Shown: in pieces, positions 7,896 to 8,949 of the stretch | Layout of the letters: each line of letters starts with the position of its first letter | Position numbering within the stretch: the first letter of the stretch is position 1 | Origin: UBA1367 sp040268355 | GTDB lineage: Bacteria > Actinomycetota > Coriobacteriia > Coriobacteriales > Atopobiaceae | Length of the DNA: 8,949 nt | Reading direction: 5' to 3' | Assembly: GCA_040268355.1 (NCBI GenBank) | Contig: JAWRIT010000142.1 | Coordinates: 1-8,949, forward strand | Position numbers and translations under genes: made by a program | Notes under the pieces: model-generated | Database searches by the model: none | The model's input: the letters and a program-made list of their open reading frames with translations, nothing else | What the model was told of the DNA's origin: nothing

Positions 7896-8729
7896 CGACT
7901 GCGTGGTGTCCAGCCGCTCCGAGGGCAGCGCCACCCGGCAGAGGAAGTCGCCGGCGGCCTCTGCGTTGGTCCCGGCGTTTCCCATGCCCTCCATGCGCAC
8001 GATGTCGCCGTCATGCGAGCCGGCGGGGATGTCGATGACGATCTCGCTGGCGGAGAGGACCCTTCCCGACCCACCGCAGTTCGCACAGGGGTCCTCGACC
8101 ACCCGACCCGCCCCCTCGCACTCCGGGCAGGTGACGTCTATGACGCCAAAGCCAAAGAGGCTGGCGAGGTCGACCTGCATGTGTCCGCTTCCGCCGCAGG
8201 TCGGACAGGTGACCGCGTGCGTGTGCGCGACCGACCCCTGACCGTGGCAGACGTCGCAGGAGACGTAGCGCTGGTAGGTGACCGCACGGCGCACGCCCTG
8301 TGCGGCCGTCTCGTCGTCGAGCGTGACGTCGAAGACGATGTCTGCCCCCGCCTTGGGGTTGTACGCACGAGAGCGGGTCGTTGACGTGCGTCGGCTCGTG
8401 TAGGACCCGCCAAAGGGGAAGCCCCACGCAAAGGGGTCGCCGCCAGCGGAGGACGGCCCTGCCGTGCCTGCCGGGCTGCCGTAGGCACCGGCGCCCCCAA
8501 ACGGAGAGCCGGCGCGCATCGCGTCATAGCGGCGGCGCTTGTCGTCGTCGGAGAGCACCGCGTAGGCCTCGGAGACCTCCTTGAACCGCTCCTCGGCGTC
8601 CGGCTCCTTGTTGACGTCCGGATGCAGGGTGCGGGCCTTCTGCTGGAAGGCCTTGCGGATCTCGTCGGTCGTGGCGTCCTTGTCGACCCCGAGAATGGCG
8701 TAGTAGTCCTTCTCGTTCATTGCTGCCAT
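7653..8729 (-). CDS. DnaJ-like protein with J-domain, zinc finger and C-terminal membrane helices
   Basis: A 358-residue Hsp40-like protein. Residues 7-70 are a J-domain with HPD at 36-38, so DnaK stimulation is expected. A Gly/Ser/Phe-rich linker (74-110) contains PFGG and FAWGFPFGG. Four CxxC units form the zinc region: C158/C161, C175/C178, C201/C204 and C215/C218. The first C-terminal domain continues to about 268 (IDIPAGSHDGDIVRMEG at 232-248). The second client-binding and dimerisation domains are missing. Instead, residues 279-358 hold hydrophobic segments near 279-299, 303-317 and 342-355, with a basic loop (RSGVRKSARWW) between the last two. This predicts a membrane-bound co-chaperone with its J-domain in the cytoplasm. 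The ATG at 8729 is preferred over 8720 because AGGAG (8739-8743) is nine bases upstream; the frame is open further upstream to the window edge without family support. It resembles the neighbouring dnaJ strongly only in the J-domain and zinc region. Confidence 0.93.
   Translation of the reverse strand: MAAMNEKDYYAILGVDKDATTDEIRKAFQQKARTLHPDVNKEPDAEERFKEVSEAYAVLSDDDKRRRYDAMRAGSPFGGAGAYGSPAGTAGPSSAGGDPFAWGFPFGGSYTSRRTSTTRSRAYNPKAGADIVFDVTLDDETAAQGVRRAVTYQRYVSCDVCHGQGSVAHTHAVTCPTCGGSGHMQVDLASLFGFGVIDVTCPECEGAGRVVEDPCANCGGSGRVLSASEIVIDIPAGSHDGDIVRMEGMGNAGTNAEAAGDFLCRVALPSERLDTTQSIGFWLLGFCAPFLALSVAYGSVVGGMTIPMLVIGLFLAFRSGVRKSARWWQNGGASFVRGASNGLLWAVIVMLPYACMRR
8547..8639 (-). repeat. Direct repeat copy 2 (J-domain segment of the DnaJ-like gene)
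   Basis: This is the partner of the 93-base repeat at 7411-7503, in the same orientation and the same codon register. The similarity falls off outside the J-domain. Confidence 0.85.
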
Positions 8730-8738
8730 ACGTGCTTG

Positions 8739-8743
8739 CTCCT
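8739..8743 (-). promoter_or_regulatory. Ribosome binding site deciding the DnaJ-like start
   Basis: AGGAG on the minus strand lies nine bases before the ATG at 8729 and 18 bases before the second ATG at 8720, so it favours the first. Confidence 0.65.
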
Positions 8744-8781
8744 GTGAACCGGGGTACACCCCATCGAGACATACGAGCGAG

Positions 8782-8787
8782 ATTCTA
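8782..8787 (-). promoter_or_regulatory. Possible -10 element of the dnaJ-dnaJ-mtaB-phoH-ybeY-dgkA-era cluster
   Basis: TAGAAT on the minus strand matches the sigma-70-type -10 consensus at five of six bases and would start transcription about 45 bases before the first ATG. The -35 side is weak (GTTTTG at 17 bases). I see no CIRCE (TTAGCACTC-N9-GAGTGCTAA) or HAIR-type (CTTGAGT-N7-ACTCAAG) operator in the flank, so no HrcA or HspR control can be claimed from this window. Confidence 0.35.
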
Positions 8788-8949
8788 CCCAAACGACGCG
8801 TCCACAAAACCGCAGAACGGACAATCCACAGGGGCCGGGCGCGAGCGGGAGCGCGCCTTCTTCCCTGCGAGGGCCACGCACCTAGGGACGCTGCGATCTC
8901 GAGTCGGGTCGCGTCGGCGAGCGTCGCGAGAAAGGCCGGCCCCCCAAGG
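8788..8949. other. Upstream flank with no assignable gene
   Basis: On the minus strand two frames are open from the window edge. One ends at a TAG at 8785-8787 with a tail reading CPFCGFVDASFG; the other runs without a stop into the DnaJ-like gene. The latter has GC-rich third positions near the edge but no recognisable domain continuous with DnaJ. The plus strand has no ATG start here. It may be the tail of an upstream gene or simply the promoter flank; the window edge prevents a decision. Confidence 0.4.

Noticed and set aside
8808..8949. N-terminal extension of the DnaJ-like protein from the open upstream frame
   Set aside because: A ribosome site and a -10-like element lie between, the J-domain begins right after the ATG at 8729, and the extension matches nothing known for DnaJ.

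Overview
This window is GC-rich and every gene I can support lies on the minus strand, so the biological reading order runs from the high-coordinate end to the low. Protein content and gene order point to a high-GC actinobacterium. The dnaJ, phoH, ybeY, era series resembles the actinobacterial dnaJ2 neighbourhood, while a dgkA between ybeY and era is a Firmicutes-like trait. That mixture, plus a secreted GH25 lysozyme with a long acidic linker, fits Coriobacteriia (Olsenella, Atopobium or Collinsella relatives). This placement is inference from architecture, not a database match.

Layout in transcription order: (1) 8730-8949, upstream flank with a plausible promoter (TAGAAT at 8782-8787) and no assignable gene; (2) a dnaJ-like gene (7653-8729) whose protein has an intact J-domain and zinc-finger region but ends in predicted membrane helices where the second C-terminal domain should be; (3) a conventional dnaJ (6508-7593); (4) mtaB, a tRNA methylthiotransferase (5180-6511); (5) phoH (4218-5183 or 5168); (6) ybeY (3701-4213); (7) dgkA (3321-3704); (8) era (2366-3289); (9) a 135-base gap; (10) a 731-residue secreted GH25 muramidase (35-2230).

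Genes 3 to 7 are packed with four-base ATGA overlaps or a four-base gap, and era follows after 31 bases, so dnaJ through era is very probably one translationally coupled operon. Its theme is protein folding plus RNA and ribosome quality: DnaJ co-chaperones, tRNA A37 methylthiolation (MtaB), the PhoH/YbeY RNA-processing pair, and Era for 30S assembly. A small membrane lipid kinase is embedded among them. The lysozyme has its own strong ribosome binding site after a non-coding gap and is best seen as a separate cell-envelope gene.

Most of the window is conserved housekeeping. The parts most worth a second look are the membrane-anchored DnaJ variant and its tandem pairing with a normal DnaJ, and the lysozyme. 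The lysozyme has a 131-residue stretch without a single basic residue, followed by three degenerate repeats of about 80 residues that are Tyr/Arg/Lys-rich. I found no mobile element, CRISPR array, tRNA or rRNA.
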